Shown: piece after piece, positions 51,101 to 61,674 of the stretch
Layout of the letters: every line of letters starts with the position of its first letter
Position numbering within the stretch: position 1 is the stretch's first letter
Source of the DNA: Hemicordylus capensis
Taxonomy: Eukaryota > Chordata > Lepidosauria > Squamata > Cordylidae
Length of the DNA stretch: 64,000 nt
Direction: 5' to 3'
Assembly (NCBI RefSeq): GCF_027244095.1
Contig: NC_069670.1
Location: 19,891,820 to 19,955,819, forward strand
The notes under the pieces: generated by a model
What the model was told of the DNA's origin: nothing
The model's database searches: none
The model's input: only the letters and a program-made list of their open reading frames with translations
Position numbers and translations under genes: made by a program

Positions 51101-54100
51101 ACTTCTAGATTCCCTTCTAATAACACTTGATGATAAAACAGTACATCCAGAGGTTCCATCTCAGTTCTCCCCACCCCGTTTCCTTTCTCTGCCCTGCAAC
51201 GATCTCAGTCATTCCTTTCAAATCCTCTTTCCAACTCCTACAACCTGCCCACCCATATAAGTCAAGACACAGGCATCACCTGCATACTGGATCTTGTCCA
51301 CCTGGTTGAAGATGTTGTTGTAGGCAGGGTTCTCCATCTTGCCCACCTGCCACACACAATGAAGAAAGAAGAGGGCTCAGGTTTTGTTTATTCTCGGCTC
51401 ACTCACATGGCTGCCGTCAGGGTCGGAGGAGGGCCCGGCTTGCGTAGCGGAGCAGGGGCACCCCTGATTGGTGGCCGTGTGCTTGGAAACATTAAGGTAG
51501 GAGGCGGAGTGAATGATGGAAGTGGCGTAGGGTGGCTTTTCCCCCTGCCTTGCTAAAAAGCTGAGGACAGACTCTGGCTGGAGTGTGCTTGTCCCACCGT
51601 GCACAATCAAGGCTGCAGAAACCCACTAGGCTACTAGTCTGTGACAAGTGAAAAATGATGCCTGACGAGTGGGGAAAAGTCCTGATCAGCATTGTACCAA
51701 CATAGCTTGACGAGTAAAATATTTTGTCTGTCTGATAAGCTGAGCCAACGTTTCTCCACCTCTGGTCATTGTCCACACCTCCTACAGACTGGCAGCGGCT
51801 TCTCCAAGGTTGCAGTCAGGAGTCTCTCTCAGCCCTATCTGGAGATGCTGCCAGGGAGGGAATGTGGAACCTTTTGCATGTAAGCATGCAAGTGCTCTCC
51901 CCAGAGCAGCCCCATCCCCTGAGGGGAATATTTTACAGTGCTCACATGTAGTCTCCCATTCAAATGCAAACCAAGGCAGACCCTAATTAACAAAGGGGAC
52001 CATTCATGCTTATTACCATAAGACCAGCTCTCCACCTTGCTTTGCTAGGACATGGCCAAAAATCTGGAGCTTGCCTGCCTCTCCTTACCCAGGCTGGATG
52101 CATCTCCTCCTCTGCCAGTGGGCATGTCAACAACAAGTTTTCATATTATTACTGAGAGTTAGATGAGAGTCCTATTATGACTAATAAGGGATCCAAAAAG
52201 AAAGTTTGAGGAACATACAGCTAAAAGCATCAAGGGGAATAATAAAATTGTCTTTAAATATATCAGCAATAGAAAACCTGCCAGGGAGGCACTTGAACCA
52301 TTAGATGATGAGGGAGTGAAAGGGATCATTAAGGAGGATATGGAGATTGCAGAGAAGCTGAATGAGTTTTCTGCATCTGTCTTCATGGCAGAGGATACTG
52401 AGTGTATACCCGCTTCTGAACTGAGCTTCATGGGGATGGAGGCCGAAGAACTGAGTCAAACAGAGGTGACAAGTGGTGTTCTAAACTGTCTTGGAAAATT
52501 AACAGATCACCAGGGCTGGATGGCATCCATCCAAGAATTCTAAAATAACTCAAATGTGAAATTGCTGATCTCTTAACAAAAATATGTAACTTGTGCCTAC
52601 AATCAGCCTCTGTTCTAGAGGACTGAAACATAGCCAATGTAACACCAATTTTCAAAAAGGGACTTGATGGGGTACAGGAAATTACAGGCCAGTTAACTTA
52701 ATGTCTGTCCCAGGTAAATTGATGGAAAAAATACTTAAGGATAAAATTGTTAAACACTCAGAAGAACAGGGCATTCTGAAGGAGAACCAACATGGTTTCT
52801 ACAAAGGCAAGTCTTGACTTTAGGAGAGGAGAGCTGGTTTTGTGGTAGCAAGCATGACTTGTCCCCTTAGCTAAGCAGGGTCCACCCTGGTTGCATATGA
52901 AAGGGAGACTAGAAGTGTGAGCACTGTAAGATATTCCCCTTAAGGGGATGGAGCCGCTCTGGGAAGAACAGAAGGTTCCAAGTTCCCTCCCTGGCAGCAT
53001 CTCCAAGATAGGGCTGAGAGAGATTCCTGCCTGCAACCTTGGAGAAGCCACTGCCAGTCTGTGAAGACAATACTGAACTAGATGGACCAATGGTCTGACT
53101 CAGTATATGGCAGCTTCCTATGTTCCTATGACTTACTAATCTCTTGGAGTTCTTTGAGAGTGTCAATAGACATGTGAATAAAGGTGATCCAGTTGTCTTA
53201 TATTTGGACTTTCAAAAAGCATTTGATACAATTCGTCATCAAGGCTCTTGAGTAAATTTGGCAGTCATGGGTTAAGGGGACAGGTTCAGTTGTGGATAGA
53301 TAACTGGTTGATGGACAGGAAACAGATGAACAGGTGGGAATAAATGGACAGTTTCACAATGGAGGGAATTAAGAAGTGGGGTCCCCCAGGGATCTATATT
53401 GGTACAGTACCTGTGCTTTTTAGCTTATTCATAAATGAACTTGGTTGAGGTAAGCAGCAAGGATGCCAACTTTGCAGATGACACTAAGCTACTTAGGGTA
53501 GTGAAATCCAAAACAGACTTTGAGGAGCTCCAAAAGGATCTCTCCAAACTGGGTGAGTGGGCGACAAAGTGGCAAATGTGGTTCAATGTAAGTAAGTGTA
53601 AAGTGATGCACATTGGGGCAAAAAACCTCGGCTTCACGCATACACTGATGCTGTCGGTGACTGACCAGGAGAGGGATCTTGGGGTCGTGGTGGACAGATT
53701 GTTGAAAGTCTTGACTCGGTGTGCGGCAGCTGTGAAAAAGGCCAGTTCCATGCTAGGGATCATGAGGAAGGGGACTGAAAATGAAACGGCTGATATTCTA
53801 ATGCCCTTATACAAAATGATGGGGCAGCTAAATTTGGAGTACTGTGTTCAGCTCTGGGAACCATATCTCAAAAAGGACATTAGAGACCTGGAAAAGGTGC
53901 AGAAGAAAGTAACCAAGGTGATCAGGTGCCTAATGTCTAATGTTAATTAGACATTGTCTAATTAATGTCTAATATTAATTAGACATTATGATGTCTAATG
54001 TTAATTAGACATTGTCGAATTAAATGTTAATTAGACATTGTTTTAACTGTGTTTTAATTGTGTTTTAATAGTTTTAACATTTAAAATTTTAATGTGTTAA

Positions 54101-57011
54101 TCCTTTTATTGGTTTTTATTGTTTCGTAAACCGCTCAGAGAACTCACGTTTTGGGCGGTATAAAAATGTGATAGATAGATAGATACAATGATAAATAGAG
54201 CACCTTCCTTATGAGGCCAGGCTACAACATCTGGGTGTTTTTAGTTTAGAAAAAAGGCAACTGAGGACAAACATGACAGAGATCTATAAAATTACGTATG
54301 GTGTGGAGAGCGTGGAGAGAGTTTTATCCTCCCACTCTCACAACACCAGAACCAGGGGTCACCCTATAAAACTGATTGCCAGGAAATTTAGGACTGACAA
54401 AAGCAAGTACTTTTGCACATAGTAAATAATTATTCAATGGAATTCTTTGCCACCAGCATGTGGTGATAGCCACAAGCTTGGATGGCTTTAAAAGGGACTT
54501 CGACAAATTCATAGAAGACAAGTCTATTAGTGGCTATGAGTCTTGATTACTATAGGCTACCTCCAGGCTCAAAGGCAGGATGCCTCTGAGTACCAACAGC
54601 AGGAGAGAGGGCGTGCCCTCGCCTCTTGCCTGTGGGCTCCCCAGAGGCATCTGGTGGGCCACTGTGGGAAACAGGATGCTGGAGTAGAGGGGCTTCCTTG
54701 GGCCTGATTCAACAGGGCTGTTCTAATGACTGTTGCTTATGTATTTCTGCAGCTCCTACAATGCCTTTGGAGTCAGGTGGTATATCCATTTCCTAATAAA
54801 TAAATAAAAATGTTTGAGGGATCGCTGCCCCAAGGAGCTTGCAATATACATGGCAACAGTGGAGCGGTGACAAAGGAAAAGGGAGAAGAAGCAGCAAGGT
54901 GACCAAAACCTTAGAGAGCTGGTCTTGTGGTAGCAAGCATGAATTGCCCCCTTTGCTAAGCAGGGTCTGCCCTGGATTGCATTTGAATGGGAGACTGCAT
55001 GTGAGCACCTCAAGTCCTTCCCCACAGGGGATGGGGCTGCTTTGGGAGGAGCATCTGCATGCCGGAGGTTCCAAGTTCCCTCCTTGGCAGCATCAACAAG
55101 ACAGGGCTGAGAGAGACTCCTGTCTGCAACCTTGGAGAAGCCGCTGCCAGTCTGTGAAGACAATACTGAGCTAGATAGACCAAGGGTCTGACTCAGTATA
55201 TGGCAGCTTCCTGTGTTCCTAAAGGGGATTTCATGTGAGCAAATGAGTTCAGAGTGTGGCTGCCCAACTTTGGCCCTCCTGCAGATGTTGGCCTACAGCT
55301 CCCCTCATGCATTACTCTTGGCCACCACGTTGGCTGGGTGGATGCTGGGAGTTGTAGTCCCCAAACAGCTGGAGGGTCAATGTTGTTTAGCCCTGGTTGA
55401 GATGGATTTGAGCTTTGTCGTGGGGGGAGAAGTAGGGGGGTAGGCCAAAGGTTTGACTGCGAAGTGGCTTTTAAGGAAAGATGTCAAGGAAGAGGAAATT
55501 GCTGGCCTTGCAACAGCGTTCTGGAAAGCAGCAAGAGGAAATGAGCTGGTATTTAGCCCTCTCTGTTAGAAAGGTAATTGAATTGTTAGACGCTACTGCT
55601 ACTATGAATATTCATATACTGCTCATCAACAAAAAAATCTCAAAGCGGTTTACATAGAAAAATAATAAATAAATAAGATGATCCCCTCTCCCCAAAGGGC
55701 TCACAATCTACAAAGAAACACAAGAAAGACACCAGCAACAGGCACTGGAGGGATGCTGTGCTGGGGTTGGATAGGGCCAGTTGCTCTCCCCCTGCTAAAG
55801 ATAAGATAATCACCACTTTTAAAGGTGTCTCTTTGCTCAGTTAGCAGGCGTTAGCAATGCAATTAGCAATGCAGCCATGATTAAGGACCTGTAATAAGCC
55901 CCCTAATGGGGCAGCAGGGAAATGACTTGCTTAGCAAGCCAGGGGTTGCCGGTTCGAATCCCCGCTGGTATGTTTCCCAGACTATGGGAAACACTTATAT
56001 AGGGCAGCAGCGATATAGGAAGGTGCTGAAAGGCATAATCTCATACTGCACGGGTGGAGGCAATGGGAAACCCCTATATTCTACGAAAGACAACCACAGG
56101 ATTGTTGTCCACTCTGGTCGCCACCACAGTCGCCAGGGGAGCAACTTTACGAATAAGCCTCCTTCAGAGCTCTTTGCCGTGTACAATTTTCTCTCACTGC
56201 CAGCAGATGGCACTATGGCTTAACGCACAGGCTGGTTAAAGAAAGGAGTAGGAACATAGGAAGCTGCCATATAGAGTCAGACCCCTTGGTCCATCTAGCT
56301 CAGGATTGTCTGCACAGACTGGCAGCGGTTTCTCCAGGGCTGCAGTCAGGAGTCTCTCTCAGCCCGATCTTGGAGATGCTGCCAGGGAGGGAACTGGGAA
56401 CCTTCTGCATGCAAGCAGGCAGGGGCTCTTCCCAGAGCGGCCCCATCCCCTAAACGGAACATCTTACAGTGCTCACACACACAGTCTCCCATTCAAATGG
56501 AAACCAGGGTGGAGGGCTGATGTTGTTTAGCCCTGACTGAGAGGGATCTGAGCTTTGTTGTGGGGGAGGTGGTAGGTCAAAGGTTTGGCTGGAAAGTGGA
56601 CCCTGCTTAGCAAAGGGGACAATTCATGCTTGCTACCACAAGACCAGCTCTGCTCACTGGAGCGTGCATCCCTTTACTGGACAGCATTGCTGGAGGGCAT
56701 GGAAGTGTTTTGCGATTGGCTGGCTGGTTGGTTATTTTTTTACACGCTGCCTGCAGGTGGTGCTGTGGTGTTACTGAACTCTGCAAGCAGTGCTTTAATT
56801 AAACAGTAGGCATGGGTGTGGGGTTTTTTTAAAGGGCAGAGACACGAGGCAAGGGGGAACCTGTGGGTCTTCTGTAGGATGCCTCTGGGTTCATTTACAG
56901 GCCCCAAGCTTACCTCCAGGAAGATGCCCAGCACGGCCAATCCATCCGGATGGTGCATTGCCTCACTCACATTAGCATATTTCTCTGAGTTGAAATGAAC
57001 AACATGAAGCT

Positions 57012-57045
<34 letters not shown>

Positions 57046-60000
57046 TTAAAACTGAAATTATGCATTACACATTGTAAAGGATTGGAAATATTTTTATTTT
57101 TTGTAATGACTTTATTTTCATTTTTGTAGCCCACCTTTCCTTTCACTTTTGTAGTCCACCTTTCCTTGTTCTAAGCAGCACAAGGCAGCTGTCAAAAACA
57201 CGACCCTATAAAATGCAATCGGACAGCCGAGAGTCCACCTCAAAGCAGCGGATTTTTAAATGGGACTTAATGCCTGGTTTAAAATAAAGTGCACTTTAAA
57301 CGCCTTTGCAATGGAACAGCAAGTATCCGAACACCACGGTACAATTTGGAAGGAATTGACATCCCAGACGATCAAGTGGTCAGAATATGTTCTTTTTCAG
57401 GAAAAGCTGAAATGTCTCGGGTTTACAGGGGAAAGCATTTTTGAAGGGAATCCTTGAAAAGTTGACATTCAGAGCCGCTTCAAGATACGTAGCTCCTGTT
57501 GACTTCAGCAGGGCTTTTGTGCAGGAGAATCCCTGCTGGATCGTGCCCTGAATTGTTGACCAAGAAGTGAGTGGTGCTCTCTAGCTTTTCTTCTGCAAAG
57601 TTTCCCGGGCTTTAAGCCCACGGAGTCTGGTGCCGCCAGGTCAATCCAGGCCTTCCTCAGCCCTTGCTATGAATTCGGAGTGCGTGCCCACTGTTGTTCC
57701 ATGTCCTTCCCATGCTCTTAATTCTTGGTGTCCCAGATCGCCCTTGTTAATCCCCTGTTGCCCCTCTGTGAACTCGAGTGGAGCTAATCCTGCCAGAGGC
57801 CTCCATCCTTCTAGAGCAATTACACAAATTAGCAGACCTGTGCTTCCCCGGATTCCTGGGTCCCTTGAGCACCAACACAGAATAGTGTCGCCAATGGCCC
57901 AACTAGATCCAGTATGCCTTTTGCATGTGTGGGTTGCCTGGCAGGATCAGACCAAGGATTATCGAGCATCCTGTTTCCAAGAGTGGCCAGGCACTGCTGG
58001 ACTTGGAGGCCTCTAAGGGCCCCTTCTCACTCTTAACATCCAGTGATGCCAGCCAGTTTGGCAATAGGGATGGGATATAATTAGAAGCACCATCTAAGGG
58101 CAGAATATACACATTTAAAATAAAATTTTTAAAGGGGGAAAGAAGAGAAGGTACAGTCTTCACAACCCCAACCGCCTTGTGGAGTCTATGAATGGAAATA
58201 TAGGATAAAAATAAATCATAAAAATAAACCATAGGGACTAGGAACTTGGTTTTTTTTTAAAAAAAACTGAAACTATGCATTACAAATTGTAAAGGACTGG
58301 AAATATTTTTATTTTTTGTAATTGTAATGACTTTATTTTCATTTTTGTAGTCTACCTTTCCTTTCACTTTTGTAGTCCACTTTCCTGGTTCCAAGCAGCA
58401 CAAGGCAGCTGTCAAAAACACGACCCTATAAAAGGCAATCGGACAGCCGGGAGTCCATCTCATAGCAGCAGATTTTTAAATGGGGCTTAATGCCTGGCTT
58501 AAAATAAAATGCAGTTTAAATGCCTTTGCAATGGAACAGCAAGTATCCGAACACCACGGTACAATATTTGGCATGGCTCAATTCTGAAGGAAAACCACCT
58601 AAAAACAGATTCTCGGGAATATCCCAGGGGTGGCAACCAAATATGTTTGTTTCAAAGGGTGATCAATGAGGAGTGATCAATGAGGAGTGATCAATGATCA
58701 GTGATCAATGAGGAGTGGGGTTTGATTAAGGAGTGAAATTTGGGGCTCATTAAAACTGTCCAGTCCTGATGGGATATGGCAGGGTGATATGTGCGTCCCA
58801 CTCCACAACTCTTCGCAAATACAGAATGTACAGGCGGGTATTCCTGAGAATCTGTTTTTAGGTGGTTTGAATTTTAAAAAAAACAATCCAAGTTCCTAGC
58901 CCCTGTAGTTTATCTTTATGATTTATTTTTAATCCTACATTTCCATTCATAGACTCCACAAGGCGGTTGGGGTTGTGTGAAGACTGTACCGTCCCCCGTC
59001 CCCCCCGTTTTTATAAAAGTGTCTTTTCTGCCCTTCGATGGCACTTCTAAAGATATCCCATCCTTATTGCCAAACTGGCCTGCATCATTGGACATTAGAG
59101 TTACAGGTCATCTACTGCTCAGTGAAGAAAACAGCCACAGCATCTCTGACATGTTCAGCATCTGCTTGGCGGTGGCTGGCCACTCTCAGAAGCTGGATGC
59201 TCAGTAATCCTTGGTCTGAGCCTGCCAGGCAATTCTCATGGAAGTTATTTTATTTTATTTATTTATTTGACTTTTTTTATACCACCCAAAACTTACATCT
59301 CTGGGCAGTTTACAAAGATTAACAAGTAAAACATTAATTAAAAACAAAAAATTTAAAAGCAAGAAATTTAAAACACAATTTAAAATTTTAAAACAATATT
59401 CTAAAAACAACATTAAAACAATCAAAACAATATCACTTAAAAGCCGGGGTGAACAGATGTGTCTTTAAAGAGACACAGTTGGGGATAGGACCAGCACTTA
59501 AGTTGGGGATAGGTCCGGCACTGTAAATGTAAAACGCTGATAATATGCCGTAATTCGTAATTCAAACCAAGGGCTGTTTCCAAGGCAGCCTCGGAGCATC
59601 AGCCTGCTTACCTCTCCCGGGAAGGCCTGGCCATCGATCAAGTGCTCCGACCCTCCAGAGGACCCCTTGCTGCCCCAATGGAAGTGCAGCTGAACAGCCG
59701 TGTAGATGTTGGGAAGGCCATGGAGATTCATGCCTTCAGCCAGGGACATCTGCACTGCACAAGAGAGAGGCCGAAAGGCCGTTAGTCCAGGGCGTGGACT
59801 AGAGAAAATTTTATTTCTCTACGTAAACCATTCAATAAATAAATCATTCAATAGAAATTGAATGAATGAATGAATGAATGAAATCGCTTTGGGAACTTTG
59901 GTTGAAAAGTGGTATAAAAATATCTGGTGGTGGTGGTTTTTGTTTTTGCTTTTTGTTGTTGTTACTTTGACATCCAGACATGCAAAAATGATTTGCACGA

Positions 60001-61279
60001 AGATGTGCCAACTCCTCCACCTTAACTTTTGTTTCAAACTAGGTTACTAGTCCTTAAGGTTCTGAAGGAAGGAATGGGAGTTGGGTCTGGGCAGTGGCTG
60101 GCAATATGCCAGAACCTACAGGCTGGACAGAGTGGGGTTTTCAGTGGTCAAAGAGAAGGACACATCGGTCTGCTGGACACCCCTTTTGCCCCCTCCCCAC
60201 GGCTGACAGCTGAATAAATTAGGCGGACTCCTGCTACCTGAGCAAAGCGACACCTTTTAAAGTGGTGATTCTCTTGATATTTGGCAGGGAAGTGGGGAGA
60301 GCAACTGGCCCTATCCAACCCCAGCACAGCAACCCTCCAGTGGCTGCTGCTGGTGTCTACCCTACATTTCCTTTTAGACCGTGAGCCCCTTTGGGAGAGG
60401 GAACCATCTTTTATGTCTCTTCTTCTACGTAAGCCGCTTTGAGCACTTTTATTTGTTTGTTTGTTTGTTTGTTTATTCAATTTATATACCGCCCTTCCAA
60501 AATGGCTCAGGGCGGTTTACAACAACTTTTCAACTTTTGTTGAAAAGCAGCAGATAAAGATGCGTAGCAGCAGCAGTAGTGACAAGTGCAACAACCCACA
60601 GAGCTATAGGGGAGTTGTGGGGAGCAACCCACAGTCCGGGAGTGCTTGGGATGTTGATAAACATCGTTTGGGAGGGATCCCCAAATGGCCACCCTTCGGC
60701 CAAGGCATGGCCTCGGAACAGAGCTTGGTGGTTTCCCCAGCAAGGAAATACAGCCATGGCAACCAGGCGGCATGATTGTTACCATGGTAATGGCTAATGG
60801 CATCATAGACCAAGGGATTCTCAATGTTGGATGTTATTGGACTTCAACTCCCATAATCCCCAACCAAAGGTCACTGGGGCTGGGGATTATGGGAGTTGAA
60901 GTCCAATAACATCTGGGGACCCATCGTCCCTGACAGAATTGACAGAGGCTGGCCCACGCTACCATGGCAACATGGAAGAGGGTCCTCCAGCACTATAGAT
61001 GTTGCAGGCCTAGAGTGTAGTTGTGAGTCGACTGAAAACCCTTCCACAATGCAGGACGATATTTAGACCACATATCTGATTAAGTCCCTTAAACAGCCTC
61101 ACCTGTGTGCCCATTGTTTGTAAGGGCAAAGGGGTCACTTCCAGGGTTCCGGTATCCCTCTGGTTCAATGGGAGGCAGGGAAGGGTCATACTGGACCGAG
61201 CCCATCTGGATATCAATGGGGGACTGGGCCTTCAAACCACAATCCGGATAAGCTTCTGGCCATGTCTCCTGACTATGGG
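42128..61279 (-). CDS. CA14: Carbonic anhydrase 14 (membrane-bound), exons 3-11
   Basis: Nine minus-strand exons: 61279-61103, 59754-59612, 57009-56914, 51346-51280, 49621-49464, 48290-48164, 45829-45809, 43669-43585, 42191-42128 (TGA). All phases join, giving 312 residues from [10 protein letters not shown] on; human CA14 has 337. The enzyme hydrates CO2 at the cell surface. Zinc ligands (QLHFHWG and ELHVVHF), proton-shuttle His (NNGHT), gatekeeper Thr (GSLTTPPC) and the C23-C203-type disulfide cysteines (YPDCG, TPPCYQ) are present. A single helix ([14 protein letters not shown] onward) and a short tail ([13 protein letters not shown]) match the family's topology. CA12 is the nearest alternative, but the tail motif VVFTS and the APH1A neighbour favour CA14. 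Exons 1 and 2 (leader, HWTY part) were not found and probably lie right of the window. Confidence 0.96.
42410..42855 (-). mobile_element. Composite SINE, antisense, with palindromic MITE at its tail
   Basis: The MITE (42432-42558) has ends TTCCCTCTAACTGGGATTC and CTCTGTTAGAGGGAA. The short phrase GCTGCCTYCTAC occurs on both sides of it. Confidence 0.75.
42950..43070 (-). mobile_element. LINE 3' end fragment
   Basis: AAAGTCAGATTAAAAACCAC and AATTAAAACTGAAAATTATA match the copy at 24550-24610. Confidence 0.5.
43244..43432 (-). mobile_element. Short tRNA-type SINE, antisense
   Basis: Ends at the tRNA-like part (GATGCTATGGCCACATCCC), 150 bp from CA14 exon 10. Confidence 0.75.
43585..43669 (-). 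CDS. CA14: CA14 exon 10, transmembrane helix
   Basis: 85 bp; [13 protein letters not shown] plus [15 protein letters not shown]. The helix has a GxxxG pattern (GVLMG). Donor GTGAGA, phase 2. Confidence 0.93.
43748..44040. mobile_element. Palindromic MITE with left arm expanded to five 41-bp repeats
   Basis: Units containing ACAACTCCCAGAATCCCCAG and TGCAATGGCTTTTGTTGA recur every 41 bases (43801, 43842, 43883, 43924, 43965). A single right arm follows (GGGATTCTGGGAGTTGTAGT). Confidence 0.9.
44088..44219. mobile_element. Palindromic MITE (GGCCCTCCTGCAG family)
   Basis: Left TTTGGCCCTCCTGCAGCTG, right GTTGTAGTCCCAAAACAGC. A sister copy lies at 55256-55395. Confidence 0.65.
44553..44773 (+). 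mobile_element. Sauria-type SINE, 3' truncated
   Basis: Stops at GGAGTCAACACCGACTCG without the TTTACCTTT tail. Confidence 0.75.
44935..45215 (+). mobile_element. LINE 3' end
   Basis: GAGAGCAACCGGCCCTATCC to AGTGGTATACAAATATTTGC. A further antisense LINE scrap lies at 45299-45390. Confidence 0.65.
45391..46614. other. CA14 intron sequence around the micro-exon
   Basis: No repeat recognised except a common dispersed phrase at 46195-46262 (ACTCAGAAGTCAGTCCCACT ... GTGGAGCTTACTTCCATG). Otherwise I see nothing beyond the micro-exon. Confidence 0.4.
45809..45829 (-). CDS. CA14: CA14 micro-exon (21 nt), stalk
   Basis: Encodes PSGYSAG between the catalytic domain and the helix. It has a strong pyrimidine tract before the acceptor and donor GTACTG, and phase 1 on both sides, so it could be skipped without a frame change. 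Human CA14 has a similar short linker (SSYTT) here. Confidence 0.75.
46615..46782 (+). mobile_element. Composite SINE 5' half: 5S head joined to tRNA-Ala-like part
   Basis: 5S-like head with GCTAAGCAGGCCCTGCC and GGATGGGTGGCC, then GGGGCGGTAACTCAGTGGTA and GAGCATCTGCATGTTTGC. It is cut where the BovB element begins. Confidence 0.8.
46783..47875 (-). mobile_element. BovB (RTE) LINE 3' end, antisense, with SINE insertion and internal duplication
   Basis: The minus-strand translation at 46950-47210 has [17 protein letters not shown] and [10 protein letters not shown], the C-terminus of BovB reverse transcriptase ORF. The element's 3' end is (GATT)n plus a TGCCATCAAGTCAG end shared with the Sauria-type tails. 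A composite SINE (47258-47550, antisense) sits in it. The region 47640-47870 repeats part of the element, and a 39-bp piece (CTTTCCAGGGCCTTCATTGC) is doubled. Confidence 0.8.
47258..47550 (-). mobile_element. 5S/tRNA-type composite SINE, antisense, inside BovB
   Basis: Ends at TGCTTGCTACCCCAAGACC; younger than the BovB copy it interrupts. Confidence 0.85.
48164..48290 (-). CDS. CA14: CA14 exon 8
   Basis: 127 bp; [14 protein letters not shown], the end of the catalytic domain. Donor GTGCGT. Confidence 0.92.
48295..49460. other. CA14 intron, largely single copy
   Basis: Between exons 8 and 7. A GGAACA/TGTTCC-rich stretch (48990-49165) contains several small inverted repeats and ends with a SINE tail scrap (GGCAGCTTCCTATGTTCC). 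Nothing else recognised. Confidence 0.4.
49464..49621 (-). CDS. CA14: CA14 exon 7
   Basis: 158 bp; active-site wall [20 protein letters not shown] with the substrate-positioning threonine. Confidence 0.95.
50020..50920 (-). mobile_element. LINE 3' UTR, antisense, interrupted
   Basis: Pieces at 50020-50385 and 50829-50920 (CAGGCCTAAGCCATTCAAGC) belong together. The gap holds unassigned AT-rich sequence and a Sauria-type SINE. Confidence 0.6.
50611..50825 (+). mobile_element. Sauria-type SINE
   Basis: Complete 3' end GATGGCACACTTTACCTTT; box B GCCAGTTCAAATCCCC. Confidence 0.8.
51280..51346 (-). CDS. CA14: CA14 exon 6
   Basis: 67 bp; [20 protein letters not shown]. Donor GTGATG. Confidence 0.93.
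51783..52034 (-). mobile_element. Composite SINE, antisense, tail missing
   Basis: Starts at CAGACTGGCAGCGG; 5S-like head present (CCCATTCAAATGCAAACC). Confidence 0.8.
52150..54740 (+). mobile_element. CR1 LINE, long 3' portion, degraded, with insertions
   Basis: Reverse transcriptase pieces in order: [20 protein letters not shown] (52250s), [17 protein letters not shown]-like text (52690s), [10 protein letters not shown] (53200s), [12 protein letters not shown] (53465) and [12 protein letters not shown] (53680s), then the CR1 3' UTR. A composite SINE (52824-53137) and another LINE 3' tail (about 53945-54187, with TTAATTAGACATT repeats) interrupt it. Several stops and shifts break the frame. 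Confidence 0.8.
52824..53137 (+). mobile_element. 5S/tRNA-type composite SINE inside CR1
   Basis: Full-length sense copy: GAGAGCTGGTTTTGTGGTAG at 5', GGCAGCTTCCTATGTTCC at 3'. Confidence 0.85.
54914..55222 (+). mobile_element. 5S/tRNA-type composite SINE
   Basis: Full-length sense copy; one of the best 5S-like heads (GCTAAGCAGGGTCTGCCCTG). Confidence 0.85.
55256..55395. mobile_element. Palindromic MITE (GGCCCTCCTGCAG family)
   Basis: Arms TTGGCCTACAGCTCCC and GGGAGTTGTAGTCCCC. The sequence just after it is repeated inside the SINE at 56246. Confidence 0.65.
55600..55865 (-). mobile_element. LINE 3' end, antisense
   Basis: Includes GGGCCAGTTGCTCTCCCCCT, the reverse of the tail at 6715 and 60225. 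Confidence 0.65.
55901..56130 (+). mobile_element. Sauria-type SINE, 3' truncated
   Basis: Box B GGTTCGAATCCCC; stops near ACTCTGGTCGCC. Confidence 0.75.
56246..56655 (-). mobile_element. Composite SINE, antisense, with an 80-bp foreign insert
   Basis: The SINE is continuous except for about 56515-56598, which is a copy of 55378-55468. Confidence 0.8.
56914..57009 (-). CDS. CA14: CA14 exon 5
   Basis: 96 bp; third zinc histidine in LHVVHFN, then [11 protein letters not shown] (GA)14 run (CT on the coding strand) forms the acceptor's pyrimidine tract. Confidence 0.95.
57040..57345. repeat. Duplicated block, copy 1
   Basis: Matches 58262-58568 at an offset of about 1220 bases (for example ATGGAACAGCAAGTATCCGA at 57311 and 58531). 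No repeat family recognised. Confidence 0.85.
58036..59105. repeat. Large inverted repeat with a duplicated block in one arm
   Basis: Left arm 58036-58255 plus 58575-58640, right arm 58840-59105. Paired phrases include AACCACCTAAAAACAGATTC and, on the right, GAATCTGTTTTTAGGTGGTT. The left arm is broken by copy 2 of the 57040 block (58262-58568). All of it lies in the CA14 intron between exons 4 and 5. Confidence 0.85.
59262..59500 (-). mobile_element. LINE 3' end, antisense
   Basis: TTTATACCACCCAAAACTTA start; a further sense scrap with an (AATG)n run lies at 59818-59940. Confidence 0.6.
59612..59754 (-). CDS. CA14: CA14 exon 4
   Basis: 143 bp; two zinc histidines in [11 protein letters not shown]. 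Donor GTAAGC, phase 0. Confidence 0.95.
60225..60575 (+). mobile_element. LINE 3' end, with (TTTG)n insertion
   Basis: GAGAGCAACTGGCCCTATCC, then a tail split at 60441-60535 by a TTTG run and a second LINE scrap (TATATACCGCCCTTCCAAAA). Confidence 0.65.
60811..60932. mobile_element. Charlie-like hAT MITE
   Basis: CAAGGGATTCTCAATG end and ATGGGAGTTGAAGTCC arm; same family as 7669-7804. Confidence 0.7.
61103..61279 (-). CDS. CA14: CA14 exon 3
   Basis: 177 bp; [20 protein letters not shown] to ALTNNGHT. Acceptor TTTTCACAG; it needs one base from the missing exon 2. Confidence 0.95.
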
Positions 61280-61420
61280 CTGTGAAAAGAGAGAACCGGC
61301 ATCAAATTCCCTTCCAGATTTTACGGCACATACTTTGAGCAAGGAGTCTCCAAACTAAAAACTTGCAGCTTTTTAATGTGGTGCTGCCCCACATATGGAA
61401 CTCCCTGCCACTGCAGGGAG

Positions 61421-61674
61421 GAGAGCTGGTCTTGTGGTAGCAAGCATGACATCCCCTTTGCTAAGCAGGATCCACACTGTTTGCATATGAATGGGATGGA
61501 GCCACTCTGGGAAGAGCATTCCAAGTGCCTTCCCTGGCAGCATCTCCAAGATAGGGCGGAGAGAGATTCCTGCCTGCGACCTTGGAGAAGCCGCTGCCAG
61601 TCTGTGCAAACAATACTGAGCTAGATGGACCAATGGGCTGACTCAGTATATGGCAGCTTCCTATGTTCCTATGT
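61421..61674 (+). mobile_element. Composite SINE with internal deletion
   Basis: 5S-like head shortened after GAATGGGA; 140 bp upstream of CA14 exon 3 (CA14 orientation). Confidence 0.8.

Noticed and set aside
53435-53950. 171-codon open frame with FADDTKL
   Set aside because: This is CR1 reverse transcriptase, not a host gene.
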